Assembly: GCF_002081715.1 (NCBI RefSeq)
Contig: NZ_MUKP01000007.1
Coordinates: 62,001-126,000, forward strand
Reading direction: 5' to 3'
Origin: Nocardia donostiensis
GTDB lineage: Bacteria > Actinomycetota > Actinomycetes > Mycobacteriales > Mycobacteriaceae
Length of the DNA stretch: 64,000 bases
The notes below the pieces were generated by a model. It saw only the letters and a list, made by a program, of their open reading frames with translations. It ran no database searches and had not been told where the DNA came from. Position numbers and translations under genes: made by a program. Of the stretch, positions 38,373 to 48,441 are shown piece after piece. Position 1 is the stretch's first letter; the number at the start of each line of letters is the position of its first letter.

Positions 38373-39971
38373 GTGAGCCAAGCAGGCCGTCCTGTAGTTC
38401 TGATCGCCGACAAGCTCGCCCAGTCGACCGTCGACGCGCTCGGTGACGGTGTCGAGGTCCGTTGGGTAGACGGCCCGGACCGGCCGGCGTTGCTGGCCGC
38501 CGTTCCTGAGGCCGATGCACTGCTGGTCCGCTCGGCCACCACCGTCGACGCCGAGGTGCTCGAAGCGGGCAAGAACCTGAAGATCGTGGCGCGCGCAGGC
38601 GTCGGCCTGGACAACGTGGACGTGCCCGCCGCTACCGAGCGCGGCGTCCTCGTGGTCAACGCGCCCACCTCCAATATCCACACCGCCGCCGAGCACGCGG
38701 TCACTCTGCTGCTGGCCGCCGCACGCCAGATCCCGGCCGCCGACACCACCCTGCGTGAGCGCACCTGGAAGCGCAGCAAGTTCAACGGTGTCGAGATCTT
38801 CGACAAAACCGTCGGCGTGATCGGCCTCGGCCGGATCGGTCAGTTGTTCGCAGCTCGCCTTGCCGCGTTCGAAACCAAGATCGTCGCCTACGACCCCTAT
38901 GTGTCCCCGGCCCGCGCCGCGCAGCTCGGTATCGAACTGCTCAGCCTGGACGAGGTGCTGGAGCGCGCCGACCTGATCTCCATCCACCTGCCCAAGACCC
39001 CGGAGACCAAGGGGTTGATCGGCAAGGAGGCGATCGCCAAGACCAAGCCGGGCGTGATCATCGTCAACGCTGCGCGGGGTGGGCTGGTCGACGAGGCCGC
39101 GCTGGCCGAAGCGATCAAGTCCGGTCATGTCCGTGCCGCCGGTATCGACGTCTACGAGACCGAGCCATGCACCGACAGTCCGCTGTTCGACCTGCCGCAG
39201 GTCGTGGTGACCCCGCACCTGGGTGCCTCCACCGCCGAGGCGCAGGACCGGGCGGGCACCGATGTCGCGAAGTCGGTGCTGTTGGCGCTGTCCGGTGAGT
39301 TCGTTCCCGGCGCGGTGAACGTCACCGGTGGCGCGGTGAGCGACGAGGTGGCGCCGTGGCTGGACATCGTGCGCAAGCAGGGTGTGCTGCTGGGCGCGCT
39401 GTCGGACGAGCTGCCGGTGAGCCTGGAGATCCAGGTGCGCGGTGAGCTGGCCTCCGACGAGGTCGGCGTGCTGGAGCTTTCGGCGCTGCGCGGCGTGTTC
39501 TCCGAGCATGTGGAGGATCAGGTGACTTTCGTCAACGCACCGGCGTTGGCCACCGAGCGCGGTATCACCACCGAGGTCACCACAGCATCGGAGAGCCCGA
39601 GCCACCGTAGTGTGGTCGATCTGCGTGCGGTGTTCGGCGATGGTCGCACCTTGAACGTGGCGGGCACCCTGACCGAACCGCAGCAGGTCGAGAAGATCGT
39701 CAACATCAACGGCCGCAACTACGATATGCGTGCCGAGGGCCTGAACTTGGCGGTGCTGAACTACGCGGACCGGCCGGGCGCGCTGGGCAAGATCGGCACC
39801 AAGCTCGGCGAGGCCGACGTCGACATCCTGGCCGCTCAGCTCACTCAGGACGTCGACAAGGAAGGCGCCACTGTGATTCTGCGGGTCAACCGCGAGGTTC
39901 CGGCGGATGTGCAGTCCGCGATCGCCGATGCCGTCGGAGCCACCAAGGTCGTGCTGGTCGACCTGTTCTGA
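38373..39971 (+). CDS. serA: D-3-phosphoglycerate dehydrogenase
   Basis: SerA oxidises 3-phosphoglycerate with NAD, opening serine synthesis. The 532-residue type I enzyme has a lid/catalytic domain (VLIADKLAQSTVDAL, ARAGVGLDNVDVPAA), the NAD-binding motif VGVIGLGRIGQLFAARLAAF, catalytic Arg/Glu/His regions (NAARGGLVDEAAL, TPHLGASTAEAQ), an intervening domain near residues 310-450, and a C-terminal ACT domain (LAVLNYADRPGALGKIGTKL) that binds serine. GTG 38373 has AGGAGTAACCCAC. Order serA-leuB is as in M. tuberculosis (serA1-leuB). Confidence 0.97.
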   Translation: MSQAGRPVVLIADKLAQSTVDALGDGVEVRWVDGPDRPALLAAVPEADALLVRSATTVDAEVLEAGKNLKIVARAGVGLDNVDVPAATERGVLVVNAPTSNIHTAAEHAVTLLLAAARQIPAADTTLRERTWKRSKFNGVEIFDKTVGVIGLGRIGQLFAARLAAFETKIVAYDPYVSPARAAQLGIELLSLDEVLERADLISIHLPKTPETKGLIGKEAIAKTKPGVIIVNAARGGLVDEAALAEAIKSGHVRAAGIDVYETEPCTDSPLFDLPQVVVTPHLGASTAEAQDRAGTDVAKSVLLALSGEFVPGAVNVTGGAVSDEVAPWLDIVRKQGVLLGALSDELPVSLEIQVRGELASDEVGVLELSALRGVFSEHVEDQVTFVNAPALATERGITTEVTTASESPSHRSVVDLRAVFGDGRTLNVAGTLTEPQQVEKIVNINGRNYDMRAEGLNLAVLNYADRPGALGKIGTKLGEADVDILAAQLTQDVDKEGATVILRVNREVPADVQSAIADAVGATKVVLVDLF

Positions 39972-40067
39972 TCTCGCGAACCGCGGCGCACCTGTTGATC
40001 CGGGTGCGCCGCGGTGTTGCGCGGGTCGGTTGAACTCGAACATTGCTGTCGTGAAAGCGTGGTTGTT

Positions 40068-41075
40068 ATGAAGCTTGCTGTCATCCCCGGCGACGGGATC
40101 GGGCCGGAGGTCATCGCCGAGGCGCTCAAAGTCCTCGACGTGGTCGCACCCGGTGTAGCGAAGACCGAATACGATCTGGGCGCCAAGCGCTACCACGCTA
40201 CCGGCGAGGTGCTGCCCGATTCGGTGCTGCCCGAGCTGAAACAGCACGACGCCATCCTGCTCGGCGCGATCGGCGACCCGTCGGTGCCCAGCGGTCTGCT
40301 CGAGCGCGGCCTGCTGCTGCACACCCGGTTCGCCCTCGATCACCACGTGAACCTGCGGCCGTCCAAGCTGTTCCCCGGCGTCACCAGTCCGCTCTCGGGT
40401 AACCCGGAGATCGACTTCGTCGTGGTCCGGGAAGGCACCGAAGGCCCCTACACCGGCACTGGCGGCGCGATCCGTGTCGGCACCCCGCACGAGGTGGCCA
40501 CCGAGGTCAGCACCAACACTCGTTTCGGTGTCGAACGGGTCGTCCGCTACGCGTTCGCCAAGGCGCAGGCCCGCCGCAAGCATCTCACCCTGGTGCACAA
40601 AACCAATGTGCTTTCCTTCGCCGGTTCGCTGTGGCAGCGCACGGTCGACGAGGTCGGCGCCGAGTTCCCCGATGTCGAGGTCGCCTACCAGCACATCGAC
40701 GCGGCCACCATCCACATGGTCAACGATCCCGGGCGTTTCGACGTGATCGTCACCGACAACTTGTTCGGCGATATCATCACCGACCTCGCCGCCGCCGTCA
40801 GTGGCGGTATCGGCCTGGCCGCCAGCGGCAATATCGATGCCTCCCGCACCAACCCGAGCATGTTCGAACCGGTGCACGGCAGCGCCCCCGATATCGCGGG
40901 CCAGTCCAAGGCCGACCCGACCGCCGCCATCCTGTCGGTCTCGCTGCTGCTCGAACACCTCGGCAACAGCGAAGCCGCCGCCCGGATCGAGACCGCCGTC
41001 GCCAAGGACCTGACCACCCGCACCGGTCCGGCTTCCACCGTGGAAATCGGCGACCGTATCGCTGCCGCCGTCTGA
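40068..41075 (+). CDS. leuB: 3-isopropylmalate dehydrogenase
   Basis: LeuB oxidises and decarboxylates 3-isopropylmalate in leucine synthesis with NAD. The 335-residue enzyme has the family's [19 protein letters not shown] start, the [13 protein letters not shown] motif, KTNVLSFAG, and [27 protein letters not shown] Mg-binding region, with the NAD-binding [12 protein letters not shown] 40068 is the first residue of the family. It lies 96 bp behind serA. leuA and ilvE are not in the window. Confidence 0.96.
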   Translation: MKLAVIPGDGIGPEVIAEALKVLDVVAPGVAKTEYDLGAKRYHATGEVLPDSVLPELKQHDAILLGAIGDPSVPSGLLERGLLLHTRFALDHHVNLRPSKLFPGVTSPLSGNPEIDFVVVREGTEGPYTGTGGAIRVGTPHEVATEVSTNTRFGVERVVRYAFAKAQARRKHLTLVHKTNVLSFAGSLWQRTVDEVGAEFPDVEVAYQHIDAATIHMVNDPGRFDVIVTDNLFGDIITDLAAAVSGGIGLAASGNIDASRTNPSMFEPVHGSAPDIAGQSKADPTAAILSVSLLLEHLGNSEAAARIETAVAKDLTTRTGPASTVEIGDRIAAAV

Positions 41076-41189
41076 TCCAGAGCGACGCTGCTGACACCGG
41101 CGCCCAGGACCATTGTGGCGGCCGGTGTGCGATACCGGCTGCGTCGACCCGACGGCTGCCGAGTGATGGCAGCTTCCGGCGTGACGGGT

Positions 41190-42422
41190 TTATCGCGCGG
41201 GGTCGGCTGGGACCAATGGGATGGCGATGACCGCGAGGAAGGCGGCCAGCAGGTAGGCGGCGGGGAAACCGGCGACGGTGATGAGCGCGCCGAACACCGG
41301 TGGGACCGCCGCCATGGCGAGGTTCTGGCCGGTGTTCTGGATACCGAGGCCGCGGCCGCTCCAATAGGGGCCGGCGATTTCGGCGACCGCGGTGAAGGCG
41401 AGGCCGTTGTCGGAGACGGTGACCACCGAGGCGATCAGCAGCAGCGGGATGGCGGCCCACCACCATTGGGTCCATGCGGTAAGGGCGAGTGCGGCCATAC
41501 TCGTCACCGCTGCGATGGCGACGATGCGCAGTGGTCCCATCCGGCTGCCGACTCGGTCCGACCATGCGCCTGCACCGATGCGTCCCAGTGCGCCGAGCAG
41601 TTGGGTTGCTGTGACGAGCGCTCCCGCGGCGGGGAGCGACCAGCCGATATCGCGGTGCAACCACAGCAGCGCAAAGGTCCACACCGTGCCCTGGGGGATC
41701 ACGAGCAGGATCGAGACGCCGTGGATGCGCCAGAGCGTAGCGGCCCCGCGATAGGGATTCGCCCGGTCGGCGGCCGCACCGGTGGGCCGCGGCGGATCGA
41801 CGATCCCGAACAGGCAGCCCACCGCCGCCACTGCGGCCATCAGTGCGGGCACCAGAATCGCGGACGCGACACCGTACTCCGATGCCGCCGCCGGTATCGC
41901 CATGGCGCCGACGCCGACACCGAGTGGCTGCGCGGTCTGCCGGATGCCCATGGCGAGCCCGCGCCGCCGCGGCGGGAACCAGCCGACGATGACGCGGCCG
42001 CTGGCGCCGTTGGTGCTCGCCGCCCCGACTCCGCCGAGGAACAGTAGCGCGCCCAGCGCGGGATAGTTCGTTGTCATGGCGGCTCCCGCGCCCGCGGCCG
42101 CCATCAGCAGCGGCCCGGCCACCAGTACCGTGCGTTCCCCGACCCGGTCGACCAGATAGCCCCATGCGATGAGCGTGCAGACCAGGCCGATGGTCGGCAT
42201 CGCGACCAGCAGACCTGCCGTGGCCAGTGGCATACCGCGGTCGGTCAGCGCGGGCAGCAGGAACGGGACGCCGTGCACGAACACTGCGCTCGCCGCCTGT
42301 GCGAAAACGCCGAGACCGAGCATTGCCCAGCGCCGTGACGGTGTGGTGCGGCGTGCGGTAACCCGCCCTGACGACGGTTCGTCGTCTCGTTCGGTGGCAG
42401 CCGCGTGTGATGATTCGGCCAT
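41190..42422 (-). CDS. MFS transporter
   Basis: The 410-residue protein has 12 hydrophobic segments in the usual six-plus-six pattern, the motif A-like GYLVDRVGERTVLVAG between TM2 and TM3, and DRVGSRMGPLR at the equivalent place in the second half. The 30-residue start is polar. It is likely a drug or metabolite exporter, but the substrate is unknown. ATG 42422 has CGGAG nine bases upstream. It is divergent from the FAH-family gene, with palindromic sequence in its promoter region. Confidence 0.9.
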   Translation of the reverse strand: MAESSHAAATERDDEPSSGRVTARRTTPSRRWAMLGLGVFAQAASAVFVHGVPFLLPALTDRGMPLATAGLLVAMPTIGLVCTLIAWGYLVDRVGERTVLVAGPLLMAAAGAGAAMTTNYPALGALLFLGGVGAASTNGASGRVIVGWFPPRRRGLAMGIRQTAQPLGVGVGAMAIPAAASEYGVASAILVPALMAAVAAVGCLFGIVDPPRPTGAAADRANPYRGAATLWRIHGVSILLVIPQGTVWTFALLWLHRDIGWSLPAAGALVTATQLLGALGRIGAGAWSDRVGSRMGPLRIVAIAAVTSMAALALTAWTQWWWAAIPLLLIASVVTVSDNGLAFTAVAEIAGPYWSGRGLGIQNTGQNLAMAAVPPVFGALITVAGFPAAYLLAAFLAVIAIPLVPADPAR

Positions 42423-42460
42423 CGACACTCACTCCGTATCTCATAATATGGGACATGAAT

Positions 42461-42473
42461 CTCATTCAATGAG
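42461..42473. promoter_or_regulatory. Palindromic operator candidate at the MFS promoter
   Basis: CTCATT-C-AATGAG (42461-42473) is an exact inverted repeat, partly overlapped by GAATCTCATTC. A TATTAT box read on the minus strand (within 42441-42452) stands about 15 bp from TTGAAT, so the repeat would overlap the promoter of the transporter. A repressor of the TetR, MarR or GntR kind is expected but none is adjacent. Confidence 0.45.
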
Positions 42474-42613
42474 TCACGGCCATCACGGTACACCCGCTCG
42501 GCGGCCGCAGGGGCGCTACCGCAGGGGAGCGGGTGGGGCGGTGGGGCACACTACGAATTCGTACCGCCCGGTCGGGCGCGTTCGGGCAGGTGGCGGCCGA
42601 TAGACTGCCGGGC

Positions 42614-43378
42614 ATGCGTCTAGGTCGAGTTGCCAGTCCGGATGGAGTCGCGTTCGTCAGCATCGAAGGCGGCGAGGTCGCCAAGGAGATCGCCGAACAC
42701 CCCTTCGGCACTCCGACGTTCACCGGGCGGAGCTGGCCGCTGGCCGATGTCCGCCTGCTCGCCCCGATCCTCGCCAGCAAGGTGATCTGCGTCGGTAAGA
42801 ACTATGCCGCGCACGCCGCGGAAATGGGCGGCGTAGCGCCCGAGGAACCGGTGATCTTCATGAAGCCGAGCACGTCGATCATCGGACCCAATGCCCCTAT
42901 CCTGTTGCCACCCAACTCTTCCCAGGTCGATTACGAGGGTGAGCTGGCCGTGGTGATCGGCCGTCCCTGCAAAGACGTGCCCGCCGCCCGCGCCAAGGAC
43001 GTCGTGCTCGGCTACACCGTCGCCAACGATGTCACCGCGCGCGATCAGCAGAAGCAGGACGGACAGTGGACCAGGGCCAAGGGATACGACACCTTCTGCC
43101 CGCTCGGCCCCTGGATCGAAACCACTGCCGACCCAGCGGATCTGGAGATCGTCACCGAACTCGACGGCGAGGTCCGCCAGCGCAGCAACACCTCGTTGCT
43201 GCTGCACGATATTCCCGCGCTCATCGAATGGGTTTCTGCTGTGATGACCTTGCTGCCGGGCGATGTCATCCTCACCGGGACCCCCGAGGGCGTCGGTCCG
43301 ATGAACTCGGGACAAAACGTGTCGGTGACCGTGTCCGGTATCGGTACGCTGACCAACCCCGTTGCCGCCAAACGCTGA
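42614..43378 (+). CDS. Fumarylacetoacetate hydrolase-family protein
   Basis: The 254-residue protein has the FAH fold: [33 protein letters not shown], the acidic metal ligands in [12 protein letters not shown], and [20 protein letters not shown]. Members are hydrolases, decarboxylases or 2-hydroxyhepta-dienedioate isomerases, acting on oxo acids; exact reaction is unclear. M. tuberculosis has such a gene (Rv2993c) directly before gltX, as here (14-bp gap), so the two probably share a transcript. Confidence 0.9.
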   Translation: MRLGRVASPDGVAFVSIEGGEVAKEIAEHPFGTPTFTGRSWPLADVRLLAPILASKVICVGKNYAAHAAEMGGVAPEEPVIFMKPSTSIIGPNAPILLPPNSSQVDYEGELAVVIGRPCKDVPAARAKDVVLGYTVANDVTARDQQKQDGQWTRAKGYDTFCPLGPWIETTADPADLEIVTELDGEVRQRSNTSLLLHDIPALIEWVSAVMTLLPGDVILTGTPEGVGPMNSGQNVSVTVSGIGTLTNPVAAKR

Positions 43379-43391
43379 TCGAAAGAGAGCC

Positions 43392-44864
43392 ATGACTGAA
43401 GTACGGGTCCGATTCTGCCCGTCACCGACCGGAACGCCGCATGTCGGCCTGATCCGGACTGCCCTGTTCAACTGGGCCTACGCCCGCCACCACGGCGGCA
43501 CGTTCGTCTTCCGCATCGAAGACACCGACGCAGCTCGCGATTCCGAAGAGTCGTACCAGGCGCTGCTGGACGCGCTGCGCTGGCTCGGCCTGTCCTGGGA
43601 CGAAGGCCCGGAGGTCGGCGGGCCCTACGGCCCGTACCGGCAGTCGCAGCGGCGGGAGCTGTACCTGAATGTGGTGCGCAAGCTGGTCGAGGCGGGTGAG
43701 GCCTACGAATCGTTCTCCACCCCGGAAGAAGTGGAGGCGCGGCACCGGGCGGCGGGCCGCGACCCCAAACTCGGTTACGACAACTACGACCGCGATCTGA
43801 CGCCTGAGCAGATCGCGGCCTACCGCGAGGCGGGCCGCCCGGCGGTGATCCGGCTGCGGATGCCCGATACCGAGTTGGTCTGGGACGATCTGGTGCGCGG
43901 TGAAACCACCTTCCCGGCGAGAAGTGTGCCGGACTTCGCGCTCACCCGCGGCAGCGGTGAGCCGCTCTACACACTGGTCAATCCGGTGGACGACGCGATG
44001 ATGCGGATCACCCATGTTCTGCGCGGGGAGGACCTGCTGTCGTCCACGCCACGTCAGCTCGCGTTGTATGCGGCATTACGGCGGATCGGGGTCGCCGAAT
44101 TCACGCCGGAATTCGGTCATCTGCCCTTCGTGATGGGTCAGGGCAACAAGAAGCTGTCCAAGCGCGACCCCGAGTCGAACCTGTTCGCTCACCGCGACCG
44201 GGGTTTCATTCCCGAGGGTTTGCTGAATTATCTGGCTCTGCTCGGCTGGAGCATCTCCGATGACCGCGATGTGTTCTCGATGTCGGAGATGGTAGCGGCG
44301 TTCGATATTTCGAAAGTTAATTCGAATCCGGCTCGTTTCGATCAGAAGAAGGCCGATGCGCTGAATGCCGAGCACATCAGGTTGCTGGACCCCGCGGATT
44401 TCGCGCAGCGGCTGCGTGAATACCTCACTCAGCACGATCGTATCGGCGCCGAAATCGACGAGCGGGTGTTTGCTGCCGCGGCCGAACTCGTACAGACCCG
44501 GATTGTGGTGCTATCCGATGCCTGGGACCTGCTGCGTTTCCTTTTTGCGCCCGCCGATGAGTTCGCGATCGATCCCGCTGCCGGGGCCAAGAATTTGGGC
44601 CCGGACGCACAGCCGGTATTGGATGCTGCTATTACCGCTTTGACGGGGTTGACGACCTGGGAGCATGGCGGTATCGAGGATGCGTTGAAATCCGCGCTGA
44701 TCGATGATCTGGGCCTGAAACCGCGTAAAGCTTTCGCGCCGGTGCGCGTGGGAGCGACCGGCTCGCATATCAGCCCGCCGCTGTTCGAATCGCTGGAACT
44801 ACTCGGCCGCGACCTGACGCTGCAGCGGCTGCGCGCCGCTCGGGAATGGCAGGCGCCGAACTGA
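43392..44864 (+). CDS. gltX: Glutamyl-tRNA synthetase
   Basis: The 490-residue class I synthetase charges tRNA-Glu and, in organisms with GatCAB, also tRNA-Gln. HIGH-like motif appears as [16 protein letters not shown], and [10 protein letters not shown] is the KMSKS loop. Length and the C-terminal anticodon-binding helical domain are standard. ATG 43392 follows GAAAGAGAG. tRNA-Gln and tRNA-Glu genes lie 0.2 and 0.5 kb downstream. This fits gatCAB in the same window. Confidence 0.97.
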   Translation: MTEVRVRFCPSPTGTPHVGLIRTALFNWAYARHHGGTFVFRIEDTDAARDSEESYQALLDALRWLGLSWDEGPEVGGPYGPYRQSQRRELYLNVVRKLVEAGEAYESFSTPEEVEARHRAAGRDPKLGYDNYDRDLTPEQIAAYREAGRPAVIRLRMPDTELVWDDLVRGETTFPARSVPDFALTRGSGEPLYTLVNPVDDAMMRITHVLRGEDLLSSTPRQLALYAALRRIGVAEFTPEFGHLPFVMGQGNKKLSKRDPESNLFAHRDRGFIPEGLLNYLALLGWSISDDRDVFSMSEMVAAFDISKVNSNPARFDQKKADALNAEHIRLLDPADFAQRLREYLTQHDRIGAEIDERVFAAAAELVQTRIVVLSDAWDLLRFLFAPADEFAIDPAAGAKNLGPDAQPVLDAAITALTGLTTWEHGGIEDALKSALIDDLGLKPRKAFAPVRVGATGSHISPPLFESLELLGRDLTLQRLRAAREWQAPN

Positions 44865-44900
44865 GCGAGGACGCGCGGGTTGCGGACCGGCGGTCCCGGT

Positions 44901-44943
44901 CGGTTCGCCGCCCGCGCCTGCCCGCACTGCGGGCGGCGAACCG
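44901..44943 (+). terminator. Terminator after gltX
   Basis: Perfect 15-bp arms CGGTTCGCCGCCCGC (44901-44915) and GCGGGCGGCGAACCG (44929-44943), with a 13-nt loop. Confidence 0.75.
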
Positions 44944-45074
44944 GGCGGGTATCAGCTGATTCATGCCATCTGACCAGGCGATTTGTAGTTTACGGGTAGG
45001 CTTTTGGTAATCTTCTTCTCGGCCAGGAACGCGGTACTGCCTCACCCAGCGGTGGGACCGAAAGCTCAGGTCAT

Positions 45075-45146
45075 TGGGGTATGGTGTAATTGGCAACACA
45101 GCTGATTCTGGTTCAGCCATTCTAGGTTCGAGTCCTGGTACCCCAG
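45075..45146 (+). tRNA. tRNA-Gln (CTG)
   Basis: The 72-nt sequence has acceptor arms TGGGGTA and TACCCCA with discriminator G, a D arm (GGTGTAATTGGCAACAC-like), anticodon loop TTCTGGT with anticodon CTG, and a T arm AGGTTCGAGTCCT. CCA is not encoded. It would be charged with Glu by GltX and amidated by GatCAB. Confidence 0.93.
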
Positions 45147-45337
45147 CGGAGACTGCTCTCGGCTTTCGACTCATATCCGCGCTCGGGTCTGACGAGAAAC
45201 CCTCCCGGTAGCGGGATGGTCGGCCAGTGCACATCCTGGCGATTTGGTCGCCGAGCTCCGGTCGGTTACGCTAGCCGAGCTTCGAATGATCGAAAGCCAC
45301 CGGATCCGCCCCAACCAGGGGTGATCCAACAAGTCCT

Positions 45338-45410
45338 GGCCCCGTCGTCTAGCGGCCTAGGACGCCGCCCTCTCAAGGCGGTAGCGCGGGTTCGAATCCC
45401 GTCGGGGCTA
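45338..45410 (+). tRNA. tRNA-Glu (CTC)
   Basis: The 73-nt sequence has acceptor arms GGCCCCG and CGGGGCT (one G-T pair at the end), D-arm GTCTAGCGGCCTAGGAC, anticodon stem CCGCC-CTCTCAA-GGCGG with anticodon CTC, T arm GCGGGTTCGAATCCCGT and discriminator A. CCA is not encoded. Confidence 0.93.
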
Positions 45411-45418
45411 CTGTGCAG

Positions 45419-45444
45419 AACCCCCGGTCAGCTGACCGGGGGTT
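45419..45444 (+). terminator. Perfect palindromic terminator after tRNA-Glu
   Basis: A 26-bp perfect palindrome (AACCCCCGGTCAG and its complement) is followed by TTCTC. It sits 8 bp after the tRNA end and ends the tRNA transcript. Confidence 0.85.
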
Positions 45445-45526
45445 TTCTCGTTCTGTGGGCTGGATCAGGCGCCGAGACAACCGTCGTTGCGGATGTGGCG
45501 TTCGTTACGGGTGCTCGGCCGCGAGA

Positions 45527-46048
45527 TCAATCCAAGGCACCCGCCGTCGACCCGCTCAACGGCATCTCCGGCAGCCCCAGCTTGCGGTGGTCCCAGCTGC
45601 GCACCCGTTCCGGCACCACCTGCACCGCGACGCGTTTGTTCAGCATCGCCTCCACCATCGGCCGCATCTCCTCGGTGTAAGGTCCGGTGTAGCGCTCCCA
45701 TACGCTCACCCCGACCGCGAACAGTTTCTCGGGGTCGTCGATGATCTCCGCGCGACCCTCGATCGCTACGCCGCGCAAGGTGTCATAGGTCTGACCGGCC
45801 TCCACCATGCAGGTCACCCGTGGATCGCGGCGCAGATTCACCGCCTTCTGCGATTTCGCCTTCGTCTCGAACCACAGTTCCGGCATCGCCGCATCGCCTG
45901 CACCGTCGAGCAGCGCATACCACATAGCGGTGAGATGCGGCACACCCGTAGCACCGATGGTCGCCAGGGTGGCGACGCGGCTACGGGTCAGGAAATCGGT
46001 GATCTCGGCCTCGGTCATCACGATCTGCGACCGTTGGTTAACTCCCAT
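45527..46048 (-). CDS. PPOX-class (pyridoxamine 5'-phosphate oxidase-like) flavin-binding protein
   Basis: The 173-residue protein begins with MTEAEITDFLTRSRVATLAT, GVPHLTAMWYAL and KAKSQKAVNLRRDPRVTCMV, typical of the split beta-barrel PPOX family that binds FMN or F420. The tail WDHRKLGLPEMPLSG is conserved in similar actinobacterial proteins. Coenzyme F420 use is possible because cofC/fbiD lies in the window, but the family also holds heme and FMN binders. ATG 46048 is used; the long upstream frame reads into the IclR gene. It follows the IclR gene closely (32 bp). Confidence 0.85.
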   Translation of the reverse strand: MGVNQRSQIVMTEAEITDFLTRSRVATLATIGATGVPHLTAMWYALLDGAGDAAMPELWFETKAKSQKAVNLRRDPRVTCMVEAGQTYDTLRGVAIEGRAEIIDDPEKLFAVGVSVWERYTGPYTEEMRPMVEAMLNKRVAVQVVPERVRSWDHRKLGLPEMPLSGSTAGALD

Positions 46049-46080
46049 GCGGCAACTGTAGTGAGGGCGCCCGCCCCCGC

Positions 46081-46782
46081 TTACAAGCGCCGGTGCAGCG
46101 CGTCCGCGGCAGCCACCAGGTCCGCGGCCCAGCGTGCGCCCGGCCTGCGTCCCATCCGATCGATCGGTCCGGATACCGAGACGGCGGCCACCACCGCGCC
46201 GTTCGCGTCGCGCACCGGAGCCGAGACGCTGGCAACCCCGGCCGCCCGTTCCGCGGCGCTCTGCGCCCAACCGCGTTTACGCACCTCGGCCAGGACCCGT
46301 TCACCGAAGACTGCCTCGGGCAGAACACTGCGCTGTAACTCCGGATCGGCCCAGGCCAGCAGCACCTTCGCTGCGGATCCCGCGCTCAGGGGCAGCCGAG
46401 AGCCGACCGGAACGGTATCGCGCAGCCCGGCGGGCGGCTCCAACGCCACTACACAGACCCGAGAGTGACCGTCCCGGACGTAGAGCTGGACGCTCTCGCC
46501 GGTGATCTCGCGGAGGCGGGGGAGAATGGCCGCCGCGGCTTCGTGTAGCGGATCGGTGGCGCCTGCGGCGAGTTCGGCCAGGGCGGGGCCCGGTCGCCAG
46601 GAGCCGCCGTTTTCCCTGGTCAACAGCCGGTGCACCTCGAGCCCGACGGCAAGCCGGTGCGCGGTGGCGCGGGGTAGGCCGGTGCGCTCGCAGAGTTCGG
46701 TGAGACCACACGGCTGCTCGGCGACCGCATACAGCACTGCCACCGCTTTGTCCAGAACGCCGATACCGCTATGCTGTCTCAT
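46081..46782 (-). CDS. ndgR: IclR-family regulator (LtbR/NdgR type)
   Basis: The 233-residue protein has an N-terminal winged helix (IGVLDKAVAVLYAVAEQPCG, LPRATAHRLAVGLEVHRLL) and a C-terminal effector-binding domain (LYVRDGHSRVCVVALEP, SAAKVLLAWADPELQRSVLP). Its position divergent from leuCD is shared by M. tuberculosis Rv2989, C. glutamicum LtbR and Streptomyces NdgR, known regulators of leucine (and tryptophan or other amino-acid) synthesis. Direct control of the leuC promoter in the 190-bp gap is expected. Confidence 0.88.
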   Translation of the reverse strand: MRQHSGIGVLDKAVAVLYAVAEQPCGLTELCERTGLPRATAHRLAVGLEVHRLLTRENGGSWRPGPALAELAAGATDPLHEAAAAILPRLREITGESVQLYVRDGHSRVCVVALEPPAGLRDTVPVGSRLPLSAGSAAKVLLAWADPELQRSVLPEAVFGERVLAEVRKRGWAQSAAERAAGVASVSAPVRDANGAVVAAVSVSGPIDRMGRRPGARWAADLVAAADALHRRL

Positions 46783-46972
46783 AGAACGATATTAGCGTCT
46801 CGTATGTTGGGATGGCTACTCCGGTCGAGGCTCCTGCGGTGGGCTGAGCCTTTACCGGTATCCGAACCGACGAAAACCGGGCGCAGGAATTCCATCTCGT
46901 CGCGCACCCGGTCGCCGCCAGCCCGCTGCGGTATGAACCGGATGCCAGAGCCCCCCGAAAGGTGATCGAACA
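46783..46972. promoter_or_regulatory. Divergent promoter region of ndgR and leuCD
   Basis: The first ~35 bp beside the regulator start are AT-rich (GAACGATATTAGCG), unusual here, and probably contain the divergent promoters and the IclR-type operator. No exact palindrome was found; weak CATA...TATG ends flank this part. Confidence 0.5.
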
Positions 46973-48388
46973 ATGGCACGCACGCTGGCCGAGAAGGTGT
47001 GGGAACAACATGTTGTGGCCCGTGGTGAAGGCGACGGGGACGCACGCGAACCCGACCTGATCTATATCGACCTGCATCTGGTGCACGAAGTGACCAGCCC
47101 GCAGGCGTTCGACGGCCTGCGTGCGGCCGGCCGTCCGGTGCGCAGGCCGGACCTGACCATCGCCACCGAGGATCACAACGTCCCGACCATCGATATCGAT
47201 CGGCCCATCGCCGACCCGATCTCGCGCACCCAGGTCGAAACCCTGCGGCGCAACTGCGCAGAATTCGGTGTCCGGCTGCACCCCATGGGCGATCTGGAAC
47301 AGGGGATCGTGCACGTGGTCGGCCCGCAGCTCGGCCTGACCCAGCCCGGTATGACTGTGGTGTGCGGCGACAGCCACACCTCCACCCACGGCGCGTTCGG
47401 CGCCCTGGCCATGGGAATCGGCACCAGCGAGGTCGAACACGTGCTGGCCACCCAGACCTTGTCGTTGCGCCCGTTCAAGACGATGGCGATCACCGTGGAC
47501 GGGGTGCTGCCGCCCGGGGTCACCAGCAAGGATCTGATTCTGGCCGTGATCGCCCAGATCGGTACCGGCGGCGGTCAGGGCTATGTGCTGGAGTATCGCG
47601 GCGAGGCCATTCGCGCCATGTCCATGGAGGCGCGAATGACGATATGCAACATGTCCATCGAGGCGGGCGCAAGGGCGGGCATGATCGCCCCCGACGAGAC
47701 CACCTACGAGTTCCTGAAGGGCCGTCCGCACGCACCGCAGGGCGCGGACTGGGACGCCGCGGTCGCCGCCTGGGATGCGTTGAAGACCGATGAAGACGCC
47801 GTTTTCGACGCCGAAGTCCATATCGACGCGAGCACGCTGACCCCGTTCGTCACCTGGGGCACCAACCCGGGCCAGGGCGCGCCGCTGGGCGATCGAGTGC
47901 CCGATCCGGCCCAGATCGCCGACGAGACAGCCCGCGAGTCCGCGGAGAAAGCACTGCGGTATATGGATTTGACGCCGGGAACTCCACTGCGTGAGGTCGC
48001 CGTGGATACCGTATTCGTCGGTTCGTGCACGAACGGGCGTATCGAGGATTTGCGCGCCGTCGCCGATATTTTGCAGGGCCGCCGCGTCGCCGACGGGGTG
48101 CGAATGCTCGTCGTACCGGGATCTATGCGGGTTCGGGCGCAGGCAGAAAAAGAAGGACTCGGTGAAATCTTTACCGCCGCCGGCGCCGAATGGCGGCAGG
48201 CCGGTTGCTCGATGTGCCTGGGAATGAATCCGGACCAGCTCGAACCCGGCCAGCGCTGTGCGTCCACCTCGAACCGCAACTTCGAGGGCAGGCAGGGCAA
48301 AGGCGGCCGGACCCACCTGGTGTCCCCGCCGGTAGCTGCCGCGACAGCGGTCCGTGGAACTCTGTCCTCGCCTGCGGATCTGGTCTGA
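46973..48388 (+). CDS. leuC: 3-isopropylmalate dehydratase large subunit
   Basis: LeuC with LeuD isomerises 2- to 3-isopropylmalate. The 471-residue aconitase-like protein has the [4Fe-4S] cysteines in [12 protein letters not shown] and [13 protein letters not shown], plus [34 protein letters not shown] active-site sequence. ATG 46973 follows GAAAGGTG. leuD begins 53 bp downstream, so they form an operon. The divergent NdgR/LtbR-type regulator is expected to control it. Confidence 0.96.
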   Translation: MARTLAEKVWEQHVVARGEGDGDAREPDLIYIDLHLVHEVTSPQAFDGLRAAGRPVRRPDLTIATEDHNVPTIDIDRPIADPISRTQVETLRRNCAEFGVRLHPMGDLEQGIVHVVGPQLGLTQPGMTVVCGDSHTSTHGAFGALAMGIGTSEVEHVLATQTLSLRPFKTMAITVDGVLPPGVTSKDLILAVIAQIGTGGGQGYVLEYRGEAIRAMSMEARMTICNMSIEAGARAGMIAPDETTYEFLKGRPHAPQGADWDAAVAAWDALKTDEDAVFDAEVHIDASTLTPFVTWGTNPGQGAPLGDRVPDPAQIADETARESAEKALRYMDLTPGTPLREVAVDTVFVGSCTNGRIEDLRAVADILQGRRVADGVRMLVVPGSMRVRAQAEKEGLGEIFTAAGAEWRQAGCSMCLGMNPDQLEPGQRCASTSNRNFEGRQGKGGRTHLVSPPVAAATAVRGTLSSPADLV

Positions 48389-48441
48389 CCCGCGAGTAAG
48401 TCTTCCCGAGACCGACACATATACCCGATCAGGAGAAACTC

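Noticed and set aside
38151..40958. 935-codon open frame on the minus strand across serA and leuB
   Set aside because: It is antisense to two well-conserved genes, has the Arg/Gly/His-rich composition of a GC-rich shadow frame and no family resemblance.
40798..42465. 555-codon minus-strand frame over leuB end and the MFS gene
   Set aside because: It is the alternative frame of the real MFS gene (41190-42422), Arg-rich and without motifs.
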